Of a stretch of DNA of 64,000 nt, positions 34,531-47,260 are shown in pieces (position 1 is the first letter of the stretch; each line of letters opens with the position of its first letter). The DNA lies in the NCBI GenBank assembly GCA_958496175.1, contig OY292277.1:47565050-47629049 (forward strand), given 5' to 3'. The position numbers were made by a program, and so were the translations under genes. The DNA is from Sisyra terminalis (lineage: Eukaryota; Arthropoda; Insecta; Neuroptera; Sisyridae). The notes below the pieces were generated by a model, which made no database searches, had not been told where the DNA came from, and saw nothing but the letters and a program-made list of their open reading frames with translations.

Positions 34531-37500
34531 ACAATTAATGAAGAGGTCCTTTTGTGTTCAATATTATATCGGTTTTTAAGTGAATTATAAAGTTATAGGT
34601 AGGTATATATTTTTTTCAAAAGCTTGTTTTTTTAATCAAAATATGCTACATTTGTTTTTATTCAATTTTTCAAATAATATTTTAGTTTGTATACATTGCC
34701 AGTCTTGTGGAAGATTTTATGTTGAAAATCCATTAAGTTTAATATGCTATAGTCCTCCTATATCACAGTATATTATAGCATACTTTAGCTAAAGCATAGT
34801 TTATAAATTGCGAGAATCTTCCTACAATTCTATGACTTCCTATAACACGACTTCACTCTAATACGGTATGATAATTACAAAATATTTTAGAACTAGAAAT
34901 TGATAAATCAATCAATGGCGAAAGTTTTAAAGATAAAGTTTTTAGGAACTTAAAGATTTTTTAGTGGAAAAAGATGTTGACGAAGTGAATTTAGTGGAAA
35001 TATCATCTGAAGCTGTAAATGTGTTTTGATGGCACAAGACTCATTTTTTTAAATGCTGGGCCTTCAGCTGAAGAAAATGGAAACTTCTAAAAGGAAAACT
35101 GTGAAACTTTGTAGATCAATACCGATAAATTTACAATGACCTGGCAAGAACAAGTAACCCAAAATTGTTGATTTTTTAGAAATAGAAAGGAGGACAAATG
35201 CAAAAACTTTAAGTAAACAAAAAAGCTTTTAATGAAAAGACAATATTTTTCCTTTTTTTTCAAAAAACGTTTTCGGTTAATAATTTAATCAGTTATTGAA
35301 ACGGACGAAATCTTCCTTTTTGGTACTAACTCTTGGTCATATACAACACAGTTTTAACATAATATTTTCTAGGAACCTATACACCGTGTTATTGGAGGAA
35401 TACCTAATCAAATTTTTCTGAATATCTTCAACTATATATAGGAGAAAAATCGGTGAACAAGCGGAATATTGAATGATAGCGATAAAATAAATACTCTTTT
35501 TTAAATATTTAAATATTTTTTACGGAATGAATAGTACGAAAATGAAGATAAAATAATTAATTAAAATAATTAAAATAATTTTTTTTTTGCCATTAAATAT
35601 TATCCATTAAAATCTGGTTAGAGGAAGGGTATTGTAATGTAGCTAATTTTCTTAATTTCTTTATTCATAATTTTGAAAAAAAAAAACATTGAATTCAAAT
35701 AAACACATATTTTTATAAAATCAGGAGAATCAATAAAAGCTCACACTAATGGGTACAGAACAGGATGCTGCGGGTTGACTTGGGAAGTTTTTATCGTCCT
35801 TTTCTCGCTAAATTCAATATTTTTAGAGATCTAGTGTTTTTTTTTTAAATTTAATTCAAAAATTTATATTTTGACGGAAAACAATGATAAAATTAATATA
35901 AATTGGCAGGACAACGTTTGCTGAGTTCAACTATTCATAGCTATTTTAATATATATTCACGTAAAATGCTATACTTCTTATGAACCAACATTAGATAATA
36001 TTATTGTTGTATAAGTAATGAAATAGTAATAATCATTACATAAATAATTTAATCGAAACAATCACTATTTAATTAGAAATCAGTTTTCTCCTAATCGGCC
36101 CTGTATTGTTAGGTATTTAGGCGCTATTAAAATGCTTAAATCCTGGAACCTTCAGTTGTCAATCACAATTTGGATTTGTGAAAAATAGAAAATATTCTTT
36201 TCGTAGAATTTAACAAACCGTTCGATCTAATTTTTTTTTATGTTTTAGAGTTTGATAAGGCCTTTTTTATAAAAAAAATATCATTAATTAAACGTATAAC
36301 CTTTGAATCCTTAACTGTTTTAATAAGAAACCTATTTTTTTCACAAATACATCAATTGGCAATTGAATGAAAACCAACACTGTTGGCATTAAGATTCCTG
36401 AATTTTAAATTTAAAAACATTTCACTTACTTGAATAAAAAAATTGTTACCTTAATTAATTGAGCACTAATTGTATTATTATTTGGATCACTTTTCGGCTT
36501 TTAATTAAATGAAATTAATTAATTACGAACAATAACAGTATGAATAAATCAAACAATACACTAATATCTGTCAATAGCATACGCGCTTGTTAATGTAGGC
36601 GGCTATTAGCCAATGGCATTGCAAGATTTATCGATTTTCATTTGTTTTGATTATTGAAATTTTAAAAATTTAAGATAACCACTCCCAATTCAATGCCATC
36701 TACATAATACGTAATCAAGTAAAGCATAAGCAATTAAAATTAAGCGCGGAAGGGATTTGTAATTATTTAGTTTTTCTTTATGTTATAACTTTTCAGAAAA
36801 TTTAAAAAAAAAAATATTAAGTAGATACTATGTAAAAATAAAAATAAAATAATTTAAAACGATAACTCAATTGGTGGATTTTTTTTTTATAGTATTCATA
36901 AAGCTTTAAAGTAGCTAATTTTTGTTAAAACTTAAAATCAATTGCTGGAGTTAATTGTAAAAAATAAAAGGTTTTCTGCTTTTCATTTACTATTTTTCAC
37001 TCAAATTAATTGAAGTGAAGAACTGAAACTTTCAGGATCTGAGTATTACATTAATACCAATACACCTTCCAAGTATCATTGAAATATCTTTCCCGGGTTA
37101 ATTCATCTTGCTCTTTTCTTTGGCCCTTGTAAAAGTGATGACTTACTTATTTTGACCTTACATCAATGATACATTTTATTTCTAAGAATGCTTAATTTTT
37201 CATTGAGATTTTCTCCCATGAATAAACCTCTCATATTCTTTCAAATCGTATAATTTTTGAGCCCTCATCCCTCTTTCGTATTGGATATTTGAATTGGGAA
37301 ATTTACAAATCAGTGATATTCAAGGGACGCCGAATTGTTAGAATGATGCTTTGTATAATCCAACACCGCTTGCAGGACCATTAATTCAGACACGTGATTT
37401 TAGGCCTTTGGAAACGAATCGGAAAAGTTTGTTTTTAGTTGAATAGTTTGCACCCAAATTGGATGTAATAATCGCATAACCCCTGATTTCCAGTCGCATG

Positions 37501-39305
37501 GAGGTTACCTAGTGACTGAATTTGTATGTAATGTGTGTTTGATGATGGGCTGGTGCGGGGTATGAGCGGCCAGAGGAGTGTTGGGGGAGTTTGAATTTGA
37601 TCCGATTATGGTGTTCATTGAGTCTCAATGGACAATTTGCGTCCATGAGTCAGAACAATGGCGGCGTTCGACTGTATGCCTCTCACTTGTTCGTTTATAT
37701 TTTCAATATGGAAAATATGTTCATTGTGTTTTTGAATCGAATTGATGGGATAAAATTTAATTGATTCGAAGAAAAATATCACCTTTTTTTTCTCACAGAG
37801 TTTAAAACACGTGGTATTGTATGTGCAACACTCGAATTCGCTATTGTGAATTTTAATTGCAAGAAATCGTGTGGACTTGAAAGTTTCGATGATTTTTGGC
37901 CAGAATTTTGCCAAGAGTTCAAATCTTCAAATAATGCTTAGATTGTGGTCTTCTTTTTTATAAATTGTTGCCTTATATTAAAAGATAATTTAAGTTTAGA
38001 TAGTTTAAATAGTCTGCTTTTCATTTAATAATAAATTGTTTTCAATCCCCGATTTTTGTTTTTGATTGTTAAAGAAACTACCGAACCAATTTTGATTTTT
38101 GTAGAGGTCAAGAAGGAGAAATAATTTGAATCCAATCTCGACATTTTATTAAGCTAAATTTGTGCAATTTGGAATTTCTTTTTTCCCCTGAAAACCCTAA
38201 AGCTTTTGATCTATTATATAAATAGCGACTTTCACTGTAGAAATCAAAATCGGTTTAGCAGTTTCTATAACCAGGAAAAATACAAAGACAGAGAAACTTA
38301 GAGCCATGAAAATCGGAAACTCGAGTACAATATGTTTAATAAAACGGCCGAAATCATCAAATCAAAAATACAATTAGAGTTTCTTTTGTACCGAACAGTG
38401 TTAGATTGGAATTGTGTCTATTATTTTTCATATCGGCAACAATATAAATAAAATAATCAAGCGTTAAATTGATTTTAGTTGTTCGTTCTGAGAAACACAC
38501 GAATTTCATTAAAAAATTCATTTGAAAAACTCACCAAAAATCATTCATCTGCTCCGGTCGTTTTCCATTCGTCGGTAGGTAATTTCCACACGACGATCCT
38601 CTGCCCCGATTGCATCATATACTGCATTTTTTCATCATTAATGCGATCTAGAAATACAACGAAAAAAAAAACAATCATTTCTTTAAAATAATCATCATCA
38701 TTTGCTTGAGTTCACAATTTCCTTGTTGTGTGAAGATGAAGTGTTTTATATGTCTACTTTTTCATATACCTACCGGCACCAACACATACGCGGAAAATAT
38801 AATTTTGCATTTCTTATTTGCCGTATAGTTGCAGTAAGATATGGCGGTGCGGGGTTGGAGGCGAAATGAAAATTACCGAGAAATAAGTGCAGTTAGTGGC
38901 CATAACTAAATGTAGCGACGGTGACAAAATGAATTTAAATGCAGTTATGATATATACGTGCATGTGCATGTGCAATGGGTACAGCTAACTCGTACAAATG
39001 CATTCAGCATAATGAAAAAAGTCATTAAGACCAAATGCAATGCAAGAGTCGTATTATATTTAAAAAAAATGTTTTCCTTTCTTAAATATAGAAATTATAT
39101 CAAAATATTAGATATTAGACTTTTTTCAGTCACGATACAGCAAATATATGCAAGTATGCAAGTAATAACTTGGTTTTTTTTTCCTAATGTATATCCAGAA
39201 AAAAAATGCAAAATTCGAATGACATTATGCTCTTGAAATTGCTATCGTAAAGAGTTCTTCACTTTAAGACCCCAAAAAAAAGAGGTAACCACTTACCTTC
39301 CTTGT
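34531..39305. other. Non-coding stretch with islands near 37.3-37.9 and 38.4-39.0 kb
   Basis: AT-rich throughout, except for less AT-rich islands at about 37080-37920 and 38480-39000. The latter includes GATATGGCGGTGCGGGGTTGG and alternating GTGCATGTGCATGTGC. Open frames in these islands (37615-37914 minus, 38479-38691 plus, 38958-39236 plus) have no recognisable domain. They are possible regulatory DNA, and no gene is called. Confidence 0.45.
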
Positions 39306-39313
39306 ACTATACA
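39306..39313. repeat. Left target-site duplication of hAT-like element
   Basis: ACTATACA directly precedes the left terminal inverted repeat. The right copy is ACTATACT at 40671-40678, matching 7 of 8 bases. Confidence 0.55.
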
Positions 39314-40670
39314 TAACATGACCATAATTTTTTTGCTTCAAAGCAGGACATCTGTAAATTTCAATAGGAAAACTGGAAAACCATATTATAATTTTACGTA
39401 AAATGACAACACTAGAAATATAGTAAAACTCAGTGCTTCTTTATTAGAAAAAAAAAAAAAAAAACATTTAAAAAATGACGACAAAAAAAATGGCCTTTGG
39501 GTTTTAAACTATAGGTATATGTATATGTATTCTAGACTGAGCCAAAAAATTGACAATTTTTTTTTTGAAAAGTATATAGAAAATATTGTACAAGGTGATA
39601 AAAAAAATATCAGGAAGGTTTGAGCCCTTAATATTAATATTAAGAGGTCTATTATCTTTAATTTTGATTTTTTATTTGTGCTTTCATTTTTGCGTCAATG
39701 CTGTCAAACTATCAAGGTAAAAAAAATCATTTGCACATATATTTACAGCAAAATTAAATTTCCTACAAAAAACGGCTCTTTAAAAATTTTGCCAGATACG
39801 CCGTGTCCGAAAAATCAAGCTTTAAACATTGATATAATTTTTAGATTTATCTTCTCTACTATGAAATTTTGTAACTAACGAAGAAATAAATATATAAAAA
39901 TGAACAATATTGATTCTTGAAGGAAATTTAATGCTCAAAAAAAAAGGTCTCTTAACGTTTTTACATAAAATCACTTTTTCAAAAGTTATTCACAATTAAA
40001 GTTCAAGGAAAATTTAAATCATTGTTTTGTTCGTTATTGAACCAATTTTGAAAGAGTGATTTTATGTAAAAACGTTACGAGACTTTTTTTGTTGAGCATT
40101 AAATTCCCTTCGAGAATCTATATTGTTCATTTCTATATATTTATTTATTCGTTAGTTACAAAATTCCAAAATGAAGAAAATAAATCTATGAACTATATCA
40201 ATGTTTAAAGCTTGATTATTCGGAACCGGCATGTCTGGAAAAAATATTTAAAGAAACGTTTTTTGTAGGGAATTCAATTTTCTATAAATATATGTGCAGA
40301 TGATTTTTTTTACCTTGACAGTTTGACAGCATTGACGCAAAAATGAAAGCACAAATAAAAAATCGAAATTAATGTTGATAGAGCTCTTAATATTAATATT
40401 AAGGGCTCAAACCTTCCCGAAATTTCTTTTTGTCACCTTGAATAATATTTTCGATATACTTTTCCAAAAAAAAATAGTCGATTTTTTAGGCCCAGTCTAA
40501 TGTATACGGTATACAGTATACCTGCATAATAATTTTGGTTGTGATGAATTAATACCTATCCCAGGTCACTGTTTCTCAAAACAGGACATTTTTAGATTCT
40601 TTGGGGACAGCGGGATACAAAGCCCGAAAGTGGGACTGTCCCGCTTAAAGCGGGACTTATGGTCACATTA
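39314..40670. mobile_element. hAT-like MITE interrupted by a mariner-like palindrome
   Basis: The left end is TAACATGACCATAA, followed by GCTTCAAAGCAGGACA. The right end, in inverted orientation, is TTATGGTCACATTA, preceded by TGTCCCGCTTAAAGCGGGAC. The ends are reverse complements with a few changes and have a near-perfect 8-bp duplication outside them, as in the hAT superfamily. Removing the inserted palindrome (39535-40497 with one TA) leaves about 390 bp, a typical MITE length. The GACCATA...GTCCCGC end motif is common among hAT MITEs. No transposase is present. Confidence 0.6.
39535..40497. mobile_element. Mariner-like palindromic element, single copy, TA-flanked
   Basis: A 963-bp near-perfect palindrome. 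The left arm runs from GACTGAGCC to about 39980 and the right arm from about 40055 to GGCCCAGTC, with about 70 bp of unique centre. TA borders both ends (39533-39534 and 40498-40499). The arms share AAAAGTATATAGAAAAT, AATATTAATATTAAG, GCGTCAATGCTGTCAAAC, TCAAGCTTTAAACATTGATA and GTTTTTACATAAAATCAC in complementary order. It has no protein-coding frame. A transcript would fold into a hairpin of about 440 bp. Confidence 0.8.
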
Positions 40671-40678
40671 ACTATACT
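40671..40678. repeat. Right target-site duplication of hAT-like element
   Basis: ACTATACT, against ACTATACA at the left border. Confidence 0.55.
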
Positions 40679-42410
40679 CCATTTAAATGATTTCTATTCT
40701 TATGTTTTCATTGGATAATTTTAGGTTTTTCTATTTTATTTGAACTGGTTTATTATCCGCAGTTGCAAAACTTCTTTTTATTTTGCTTGGTAGGGATCGA
40801 ACCTATAGGACCCCTAGGCTAGAACTATATAAAATTTTACAAAATATTGACATTCCTCTGAGAGATATCTCATCCGGCAGGGTTATTAAAAATATGAAAT
40901 TAAAATAAATTTTCTTTTTTTTTACTTGTTATTTGTTATTTCATTGAAATTATTACTAATTACTAAGTAAGAATACCTGCGAACACAATAGATGAATAAG
41001 AAATGTGATAAGATCGATAAGTCGGTTGTAAGTTGAAATATGACTTAAGGTAGACAAATAGAAAAATATTTTAAAATTCCCCTTACTTTAAATGAATATA
41101 TTATCTTTAAATGATCATTGAAATTGGGTCAAATATCCAAAAGCAGTCCTGATTTTTTGGTAAATTAGTAGGGTTTCCAGACACTACTCCAATTCCAGAA
41201 TGAATGTTTCTTCCAGAACCTATACCTTACTAATACCTTACAACCTTGAATTTAAAGTTTTAACAATTCTACGAAACCTAATTCCCGATAATCACGATCT
41301 ATAACTCATATACGAATAATCATAACGTGAATCGTATTATATATTCAACCACTACATAGCGATACATGTATTTATATTAAAAATAGTTGAGTTTTGTACT
41401 ATGTTTTTAAGAGGTAAAATAGTTGAAAATTTAAATGACACATAAGATTTCAAGATTTGATGAGCATATAAACAGCAAAAGATTAATGATATCGGAGGTG
41501 ATTATATAATTGACTCTAAAATAAAACCTACCTGTTAATTTTCATTTATAAAATTGCATTATATGTCTATGATTCAAGTTAAAATAGAAAATTTCAAAAA
41601 AAAAATAAATAACGAATTGTAAAACCAAGTAGTACAAGTTTTCCTGTACGGAACCATCCATAGGCTTATATGCAGGATACGAGACATAGAGAGGAACCCA
41701 GCAGTGACTACATTGCATCGTACAGAAGTTTCTAACCGTGCACCCCCACAAATTATTGTATTGTTCTTTTGTGTGGCTTAAAACACTTGTGTGAAATCTA
41801 AAAGCTTTTATTATCAAGTGCATCAAATCCTCTCTTGGTTTTTCCCATTCTTCCACGTGCTCTTCAACATTATTTCGCTGCTTTCTTTCCCAACGCGAGC
41901 TTTACACGACGAAAGCTCTGTATGGCAACTGTTGAGGTTAGAAACGTACAAAAAATGTATTGTAAATATTCTTCTTTCTTTTTATTTCTCGAATTTTATA
42001 TAATAGATAGAATCAGCTACTATGATCATTAGGAAATGGTTTGTTCAGGGAAGGAAAATTCTTCTTGAAAGAAATGTCTAAAGGTTAAATATAAAAGCAC
42101 TCGAGTTCGAGATGTGCAATGCTTTAAATTATTTCTCTATTCATTGCAGAAGACCTACACATTTTAAAGTATTATCGGTTAGATAAACTGTTATGGTGAA
42201 GTAAAAATATTTTATAGGAAGCAAAACTAAGTATTTGAACATGGAATTCAATGTAAATTTTAAGGTTTTATAAAGGAAGGAAGCAGACATTATATTTATT
42301 CAATTCCAAGGAAATTAATTTTCAGATTAACAAGAGCTTATGCTAAAGCAAATAATGGTCAAATTGACCCTTGTAAAATCTCATACTTAAGGTTCAAATC
42401 TTTGCGTAAA
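40679..42410. other. Non-coding stretch
   Basis: No gene recognised. The longest open frame of the window (104 codons, 41542-41856, minus) lies in a slightly less AT-rich patch (about 41640-41930). It has no recognised domain and overlaps plus-strand frames. A promoter-like T-arm match near 40790 is discussed among the rejected items. Confidence 0.5.
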
Positions 42411-42600
42411 TAAACCAAAGTAGACACTTAACTTTAATAAATAGGACAAGGAAGCTGTACAAAAACATTTTTAGTGGTTTAAAGTTCATTAATCTTTCAC
42501 GGACTGCAATTTTTGTAAGATAATGGTTCATAAAAGTCTTAAAAAGTTTAACCAAAGTTGAAACTATTAAGGAACATTCAAACGATTTTTTGCCATTATT
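42411..42600 (+). repeat. Tandem duplication of 190 bp, unit 1
   Basis: Starts AAACCAAAGTAGACACTTAA and shares AAAGTTCATTAATCTTTCA then GGACTGCAATTTTTGTAAG with the next unit at exactly 190-bp offset. Confidence 0.9.
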
Positions 42601-42788
42601 TAAGCCAAAGTAGACACTTGATTTTAATAAATAGGGCAAAAAAGCTGTGCAAAAATGTTTTTGGTGGTTTAAAGTTCATTAATCTTTCAAGGACTGCAAT
42701 TTTTGTAAGGTAATGGTTTATAAAAGTTTTAGAAAGTCAAACAATATTTGAAACTATTGAAGAAAATTGAAACGATTTTTTTGCAAAT
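42601..42788 (+). repeat. Tandem duplication of 190 bp, unit 2
   Basis: Starts TAAGCCAAAGTAGACACTTG. It differs from unit 1 by scattered substitutions and small indels toward its end. No coding frame is conserved. Confidence 0.9.
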
Positions 42789-42985
42789 ATTTCAAACAAT
42801 AGGGTTTCTTTTATGCCAATTTCAGCTTTTTATTCTTTATTAAACCTATTAGACAACCCTTTGGTTGTGTATACAATATAAAGGATATATTGCGGTCCAA
42901 TTTATGTAGTAAAATTTAATATAATTATATATAAAAATCATACCATAAACATAAATTTGAACAGAAGTTCAAACAAAAATATTCG

Positions 42986-43055
42986 TAACGTATTGCCCAG
43001 ATACGTACTTCGATTGCCAAGCATCTTTCTCAGTGGTTATCAAGTAGTTTGGATC
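42986..43055 (-). repeat. Solo copy of family D (CTGAGGA...CGAAATACGTA) repeat
   Basis: The minus strand reads AACCA, CTGAGAAAGATGC, TTGGCAATCGAAGTACGTATC, then TGGG. The same sequence in better and inverted form is at 45.78-45.93 kb. It resembles the hammerhead-like layout (CTGANGA, hairpin, CGAA, palindrome, TGG pairing with CCA) but with a changed core. Confidence 0.45.
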
Positions 43056-44582
43056 AGTCTGTAACTGTTTTGTGATAATTCACAAAATAATCACGGATTG
43101 ACCTCAATTTATAAGTTCTGCCTTTCTCTTTTTGCGATGTGGTTATGGAGGGGGGGAGTGTTCCCAAAATTCTTTACTTTCACCGAATCTTTCGTAAGCA
43201 ACCCGAAAAGTGCCGAATTATGAATTGGTCCATCTTATTTTCAAAAATCTTATTTTGGTTAACCCTTTGGTTGTTAAAATGAATGACAATACATTGACGC
43301 TGGAAAAATCCAATCAATTGGGCAAACAAAAAGGGTGAAAACCCAATTATTACTTCTCTTAAAGGTATATGGAAATAAAAGGCAAATGGAAAGGATGACT
43401 GAAAAGAATCGTATGGGAAAGCACACATAAGTCCTTAAAGGTTTTCTTTTACTCCTTTTTTTAATCAGAATTTCTTTTTTTTCCAATTTGGCACCAGTAT
43501 CCTGGAAAGCCTTTGTGATCCATCACCCAACAACTAAGGCTTTCGAATATTTCCTTTTCATGAATAAATTTTTCGGTGAATATCCTAGCCCCAGTAATGG
43601 TGCTTTTGAACATTAGTTGAACCTCTAAAATTCAAATATTTTGATGGTAGTTGGAATTTTGAATTCCCATTGCAGCCGGTTATTCCTTACCATCATTGAA
43701 ATCTTTGTTATATATTTCAATATCATGATATTTTTGTGTTTTAATTTTTAAAACATATCTCAGAAAAGAATTATATCTTCGATTGTTCCATCATTTTTAA
43801 CTTTACTCCGGTCTTTATAGAAGAGATTTTATTGTCTCAAATACTTTTAATAGGCGTCCTGGGTCAAACTTTCTTCTCCTAAAAGTTATGTCTTCTCTAT
43901 TAATCTTTTTTTATTTAGGAGAAAAACTTTTTTTAGAGTTTAATTTTATATCTGAAAACATTCAACTGTAAAAGATATACGTAACCAAATTAAGAGTAAA
44001 TAGTTCTTTACTAAAGAATTGTAATCATAAACTTTATTTTAATTATTACAAAGCAACATCATTTACTTAAAACATCAAAACAAATCCAAATTCTTATTTT
44101 TAATAATTAAAACATCAAAAATAATATTCTGAGAATTATCCTTGAAACATTTTGATAAAAATGGGATAAATGCATTGATTTTATGCGGAAACTTATAAAT
44201 AGTCTAATTTTCCTTCATTTTTTGCTATATTTATACCGATTGTTATAAAAATTTGAAAGAAAAAAGTTGGTGTTTTATTGGTCGAATTTAGAGTTAATTT
44301 TTGATTATTATAACAACAATTATAAGCATCTGAAAATGTTTGGGTTCAAGATTTCTGATACCATTAGCATGTAAACTGAATTTCTATCCGAAACGTTGTG
44401 AATATGTAAATTTACCGTTGCTATTTCCACCAATTGAAGACTAATGAGTAGCAGTGAAATGGCCATTAAGCCTCTTAGGGAATAATGCCTTGTATAATTT
44501 ACAATATAGAATTATAGTTTCATTTTGCTGATTGTCGGTGTTCGTTGATTATTAAGACCTTCACGGGCTTTTTAACAAACTG

Positions 44583-44601
44583 ATATATATATATATATAT
44601 A
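44583..44601. repeat. (AT)n microsatellite
   Basis: Uninterrupted AT dinucleotides, about nine units. Confidence 0.9.
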
Positions 44602-45301
44602 GGAAGGGATGGTTTCAAGTTCGGGCTTCTTTTATCAAACACAACTAATTAAACAGTAGCCTCACGCCGGGGTGTCCTTTCAGTGTTGTGTGTTGAATGA
44701 ATGCACCCCTGGCGGTCAAACAATATATCAAATCCGTCACCTACTGTGATCGCCTCAATTCTTCAAAAATGATCAACATAACAACACATATACATAGTGG
44801 GTAAATGAATGGGGGAGCAGTGCATGGAAAGGTCCTTTTTATCTCTTTTATCATTAAATCGAGTTGAGTTTATATACATACATGTACACGTATATATAGG
44901 CCTGGCTTTAACAAGAGATTTTTTTTTCTTCTCGTTTTGATATAATTCTTAAGAAATTTGTGATACAATATCGTGAATCAATCACGATCACGGTTGGCTT
45001 TTGAATTGTTATTCATTCTTTTTCACATTCGTTTGTTTTTCATTGTTGGTGAAATGATGGTGTTTTGTTTGTATTATTGATGCTGAAACAAATGCTTTTG
45101 TTCGATGTTTTTATTCGAACGAATTATTCTTTGATAAATGAAAAAAAAATCGATTTTTCTATATAACTCTTCCGAAAAAAAATGTATCTACGATACGAAA
45201 TTGAGGTTGTTTTCTTTGAAATTCAGTAATACACTAAAGTATTGTTACAACAGCTAAAAAAATAAGTCCCATGCAAAATATTTTTCAGTTTCATGTCTTT
45301 T

Positions 45302-45315
45302 TCTCTCTCTCTCTC
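45302..45315 (+). repeat. (TC)n microsatellite
   Basis: TC dinucleotide run inside a pyrimidine-rich strand. Confidence 0.85.
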
Positions 45316-45751
45316 CAGCGTTCTTACTTTAAATAAATCCAGGATATCAATCTAAATTCTTCCTTTTTTCTTAGAACTTTCCAGTTTCACTACTTCCACA
45401 TCAAGTATGAATCAAATTCTTCCACTGACAATGAATCCATTCAAATGGCGTTTTTCCTGTGTCCACATAAATGACTGGTCTTTCTTGGCCCATTTAATTT
45501 TTTCCATTCTTCTCTAACACCTCATTTCAAAGTTCTTCAGAAACATCCCTTCTTACTTTTGTGAATCCAGATTTCCAATTAATTTAATATTCCCTACTTC
45601 CTATACATAACTTTAGCAACTGCTTGCGAAGTTTAAGTTCCAGTTTATCAATCAAATGTTTCTTCTGGCTGTTGAAGAAATTTTCTACCAATTTCTTCCC
45701 CCCCAATTTTCTCATTAGCAAAACATCCTTTAATTCCAATAATAGATACAC

Positions 45752-46012
45752 AATTCATAAAATATATTGTGGTTTGATTTTTGGCGTATTTCCAAGGTAC
45801 GTGTTTTGATTGCAAAGCAATGTTCCTCAGTAGTCGTCTAGTGGTATTAGTGGTATTGGATTATACCATAACTGCCACGTGAGGAAAATTGCTGAGGAAT
45901 CGAAATACGTACTTTGGAAATACGTCCTAAATAAGCTTTTGTTCTAAAAGTCAATCGTTTATTTTTGTAATTTATATTACTGAAATAGGACCACAATATA
46001 TTTTATATATTG
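45752..46012. mobile_element. Inverted pair of family D repeats
   Basis: The core arms, about 45783-45850 and 45865-45927, are complementary: TGGCGTATTTCCAAGGTACGT at the left and ACGTACTTTGGAAATACGTC at the right. The pairing resumes further out with ATAAAATATATTGTGG (about 45757) and CCACAATATATTTTAT (about 45991), with about 65 extra bases in the right arm. The left arm keeps CTGAGGAAC and a TTGC/GCAA hairpin on the minus strand. The right arm has lost the hairpin. No coding sequence. Confidence 0.55.
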
Positions 46013-46470
46013 TGTCAACAGTATATGACCCAATAGTATATTTTCCACTTTTGGTAATGAAGCTTTTTAAATATTTGCATTGAGCTACGTATCATTAAAT
46101 AAGTATTCTTAAGAAATAATTGTTAAGTCCTCTTATTCCTCCAGTTCTTCATTTCTTAAGAATCCCACTTATATTTTTCTTAGCAAAATAGTGGGTATTA
46201 GGGGAGAGGTGATCATGACTCTGGGAATCACAGGGAAATGCGGTGGCATCCTGGTATTGATAATTCCGTAAAATATTTGCTTTCTAGAAAACATGAAAAG
46301 TACATTTTATGTACTTTTCGTGTTATTAATGGTTATTAAAGAAGTAAAAGGTTATTTGATTTCTTACTAATTTCCATGACAATGGTTTAAGAAAAGGGCG
46401 ATCAATTTTTGGTTGGTCCCGGACTGCAAAAAGGCACGCTACATCACTAGACAGCATCCTTTATTAATTT
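46013..46470. other. Non-coding stretch with a hairpin
   Basis: No gene is seen. Contains the inverted repeat at 46292-46322 and a mixed patch at about 46200-46260. Confidence 0.5.
46292..46322. repeat. Short inverted repeat (hairpin)
   Basis: CATGAAAAGTACA, a 5-base TTTTA loop, then TGTACTTTTCGTG, giving twelve of thirteen pairs. Confidence 0.8.
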
Positions 46471-46474
46471 TCAG

Positions 46475-46748
46475 TTTCATATAGAAATTAAAGATTAATT
46501 ATTTGCTTCTTTTGTTGACTTCATTTTTAAAGGATAACCATATTATTATTTCTTGATCATTCATTTAATAGTCTTCAGCCACTCAAAAAAACACCTTCAT
46601 ATTTCTTGATCATTGCTTAGCACTCTTTCAAAGATTCTTTTCCCTCCAAAGATGTCATTTCCGCGTTCCTTTTCCTCTTCTGAAACGAAATAATTTTCAT
46701 TCAGTACCTATTCCACTGTACAGTATCCTTCATTAACGTTCTATTATA
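46475..46748 (+). repeat. Tandem duplication of about 274 bp, unit 1
   Basis: Starts TTTCATATAGAAATTAAAGAT and shares ordered blocks with the following unit: GTCTTCA, GATCATTC, AATAGTCTTCA, AAAACACCTT, ATATTTCTT, ATTCCTTTTCC-like and CAGTACC. The two units have drifted considerably. Confidence 0.8.
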
Positions 46749-47010
46749 TTTCATATAGAAATTAAAGATAAATTGGTTATTTCTTCTATTGTCTTCAATT
46801 TTGAAGGATATCTTCATCTTTTTCCAGATCATTCCATCAATAGTCTTCAACCAATCAATAAAACACCTTTATATTTCTTATTCTTTGCTTTGCAATCTTC
46901 CAGAGATTATTTTTCATCCAAACATGCCCCAAATTCCTTTTCCTTTTCGGAAACCGAATAATTCTCATCCAGTACCAATTGCATCTTCTTTTTCAGTCTT
47001 CTCTTTAATA
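46749..47010 (+). repeat. Tandem duplication of about 274 bp, unit 2
   Basis: Starts with the same TTTCATATAGAAATTAAAGAT. Open frames here (46773-46961, 46789-47034) overlap and are not conserved in unit 1, which argues against coding. Confidence 0.8.
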
Positions 47011-47260
47011 TTTCGGATGTTATATAAAATTTAATAATTAAATATACCTTCCTCTTCCTTGAACTTAAACTTCTTGGAAATCATCATTGTTATTACACTT
47101 ACTTAATAGAATTAAACCATTTAAATGCTTTAACAATTTTCTTACCAGAAATTTCTTCAGAGATACGATAATGGAATACACGCACGTAAAATGGTATCCT
47201 AAACTTGCTCTGAATATTGGACTTAATAGCCACACTAACATGATTGTAATAGGTATACTA

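Larger units (their letters stand above)
43056..45750. other. Non-coding stretch with an island at 44.58-45.0 kb
   Basis: AT-rich. A less AT-rich patch at about 44640-44760 (GTAGCCTCACGCCGGGGTG, GCACCCCTGGCGGTC) is followed by alternating CATACATGTACACGTATATA. An (AT)n run lies at 44583-44601 and a (TC)n run at about 45302-45315. Overlapping 70-82-codon minus-strand frames at 43180-43486 have no recognised domain. Confidence 0.5.

Noticed and set aside
34580..34800. Possible right arm of the 34.28 kb mariner-like relic (TATATTTTTTTCAAAAGC)
   Set aside because: Only a short low-complexity resemblance. The remaining arm blocks are missing.
40770..40880. GGTTCGATCC-like T-arm on the minus strand, considered as a tRNA or tRNA-derived SINE
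   Set aside because: A 4-5 bp T-stem can be drawn, but no A box, anticodon arm or acceptor stem is present at the right distance.
41542..41856. 104-codon open frame on the minus strand, the longest in the window
   Set aside because: No recognisable domain, strong overlap with plus-strand frames, and a length expected by chance in 64 kb of six-frame translation.
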